From Lachnoclostridium sp. UBA903 (GTDB lineage: Bacteria > Bacillota > Clostridia > Lachnospirales > Lachnospiraceae), in contig DBEP01000089.1 of the NCBI GenBank assembly GCA_002294045.1, positions 48,495 through 53,748 of the forward strand: a DNA stretch of 5,254 bases, written 5' to 3'. Below the pieces are notes generated by a model that was given only the letters and a program-made list of their open reading frames with translations, had not been told where the DNA came from and made no database searches. Position 1 is the stretch's first letter. Every line of letters starts with the position of its first letter. The translations under genes were made by a program, and so were the position numbers. Shown here one piece after another: positions 5,202 through 5,254 of the stretch.

Positions 5202-5254
5202 ATGGGAGTTAAGTATGTATTTGTAACCGGAGTCGGTTCTGCATACTATAATAT
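5202..5254 (+). CDS. Partial CDS, N terminus resembling CTP synthase then diverging
   Basis: A strong ribosome binding site AAAGGAGG (5184-5191) precedes the ATG by ten bases. The visible residues are MGVKYVFVTG followed by VGSAYYN, with the frame still open at the window edge. MxVKYVFVTGG is the characteristic start of CTP synthase (PyrG, UTP + glutamine + ATP to CTP), which continues GVVSGLGKG as the ATP-binding P-loop. The match ends at residue 10-11: the second Gly and the following P-loop residues are absent. Possible explanations are a pyrG broken by an insertion or rearrangement at codon 10, a sequence join at the edge, or a different protein with a similar first strand. I therefore give no gene symbol. 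The expected reiterative GGG transcript start of regulated Gram-positive pyrG genes is not visible at either upstream promoter. Confidence 0.5.
   Translation, partial: MGVKYVFVTGVGSAYYN

Overview
The window looks like a piece of a low-to-moderate GC Firmicute, most likely a Clostridia/Lachnospiraceae-type genome. The reasons are strong AAGGAGG ribosome binding sites, very AT-rich intergenic DNA beside about 40-45% GC genes, and UvrC and FtsH proteins of clostridial character. The genus assignment is inference only. No rRNA, tRNA, CRISPR array or intact transposase was seen.

Minus strand, right to left: ftsH (4420 to 2441) is a complete membrane AAA+ zinc protease. It is followed by an approximately 485-bp gap and then a complete uvrC (1955 to 93), the nucleotide excision repair endonuclease subunit. 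They have the layout of one transcription unit read from a sigma-A-type promoter at 4586-4614. No convincing intrinsic terminator follows either gene. The gap is the most disturbed part of the window. It holds a ~163-bp imperfectly palindromic MITE-like repeat (2219-2381), a second inverted-repeat unit (2084-2209) with 16-bp perfect arms, and an orphan extra repeat end (2123-2145). It also holds an open frame with the look of a gene tail, stopping 15 nt before the uvrC start. A second copy of the palindromic repeat enters at the left edge of the window (1-62) in opposite orientation, so uvrC is bracketed by inverted copies of the same repeat.

The ~780-bp region right of ftsH (4421-5201) is a regulatory region between divergent genes. 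It has the ftsH promoter and a long ftsH leader. It also has a rightward promoter (4688-4716) followed almost at once by a strong intrinsic terminator (4743-4795), a second likely rightward promoter (4826-4855), and a ~340-nt leader. A ~30-bp sequence occurs twice (4444-4473 and 4691-4721), once in the ftsH leader and once over the first rightward -10 box.

At the right edge an excellent ribosome binding site introduces a coding start at 5202. Its first ten residues match the beginning of CTP synthase (PyrG), but the sequence leaves the family just where the conserved GGVVS P-loop should follow. This is either a disrupted or rearranged pyrG, a sequence join, or another protein with a similar first strand.

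The two complete genes are housekeeping genes: protein quality control at the membrane and DNA repair. The interest lies in the repeat-driven remodelling around uvrC and the crowded control region between ftsH and the pyrG-like start. I found no convincing new multi-gene system.
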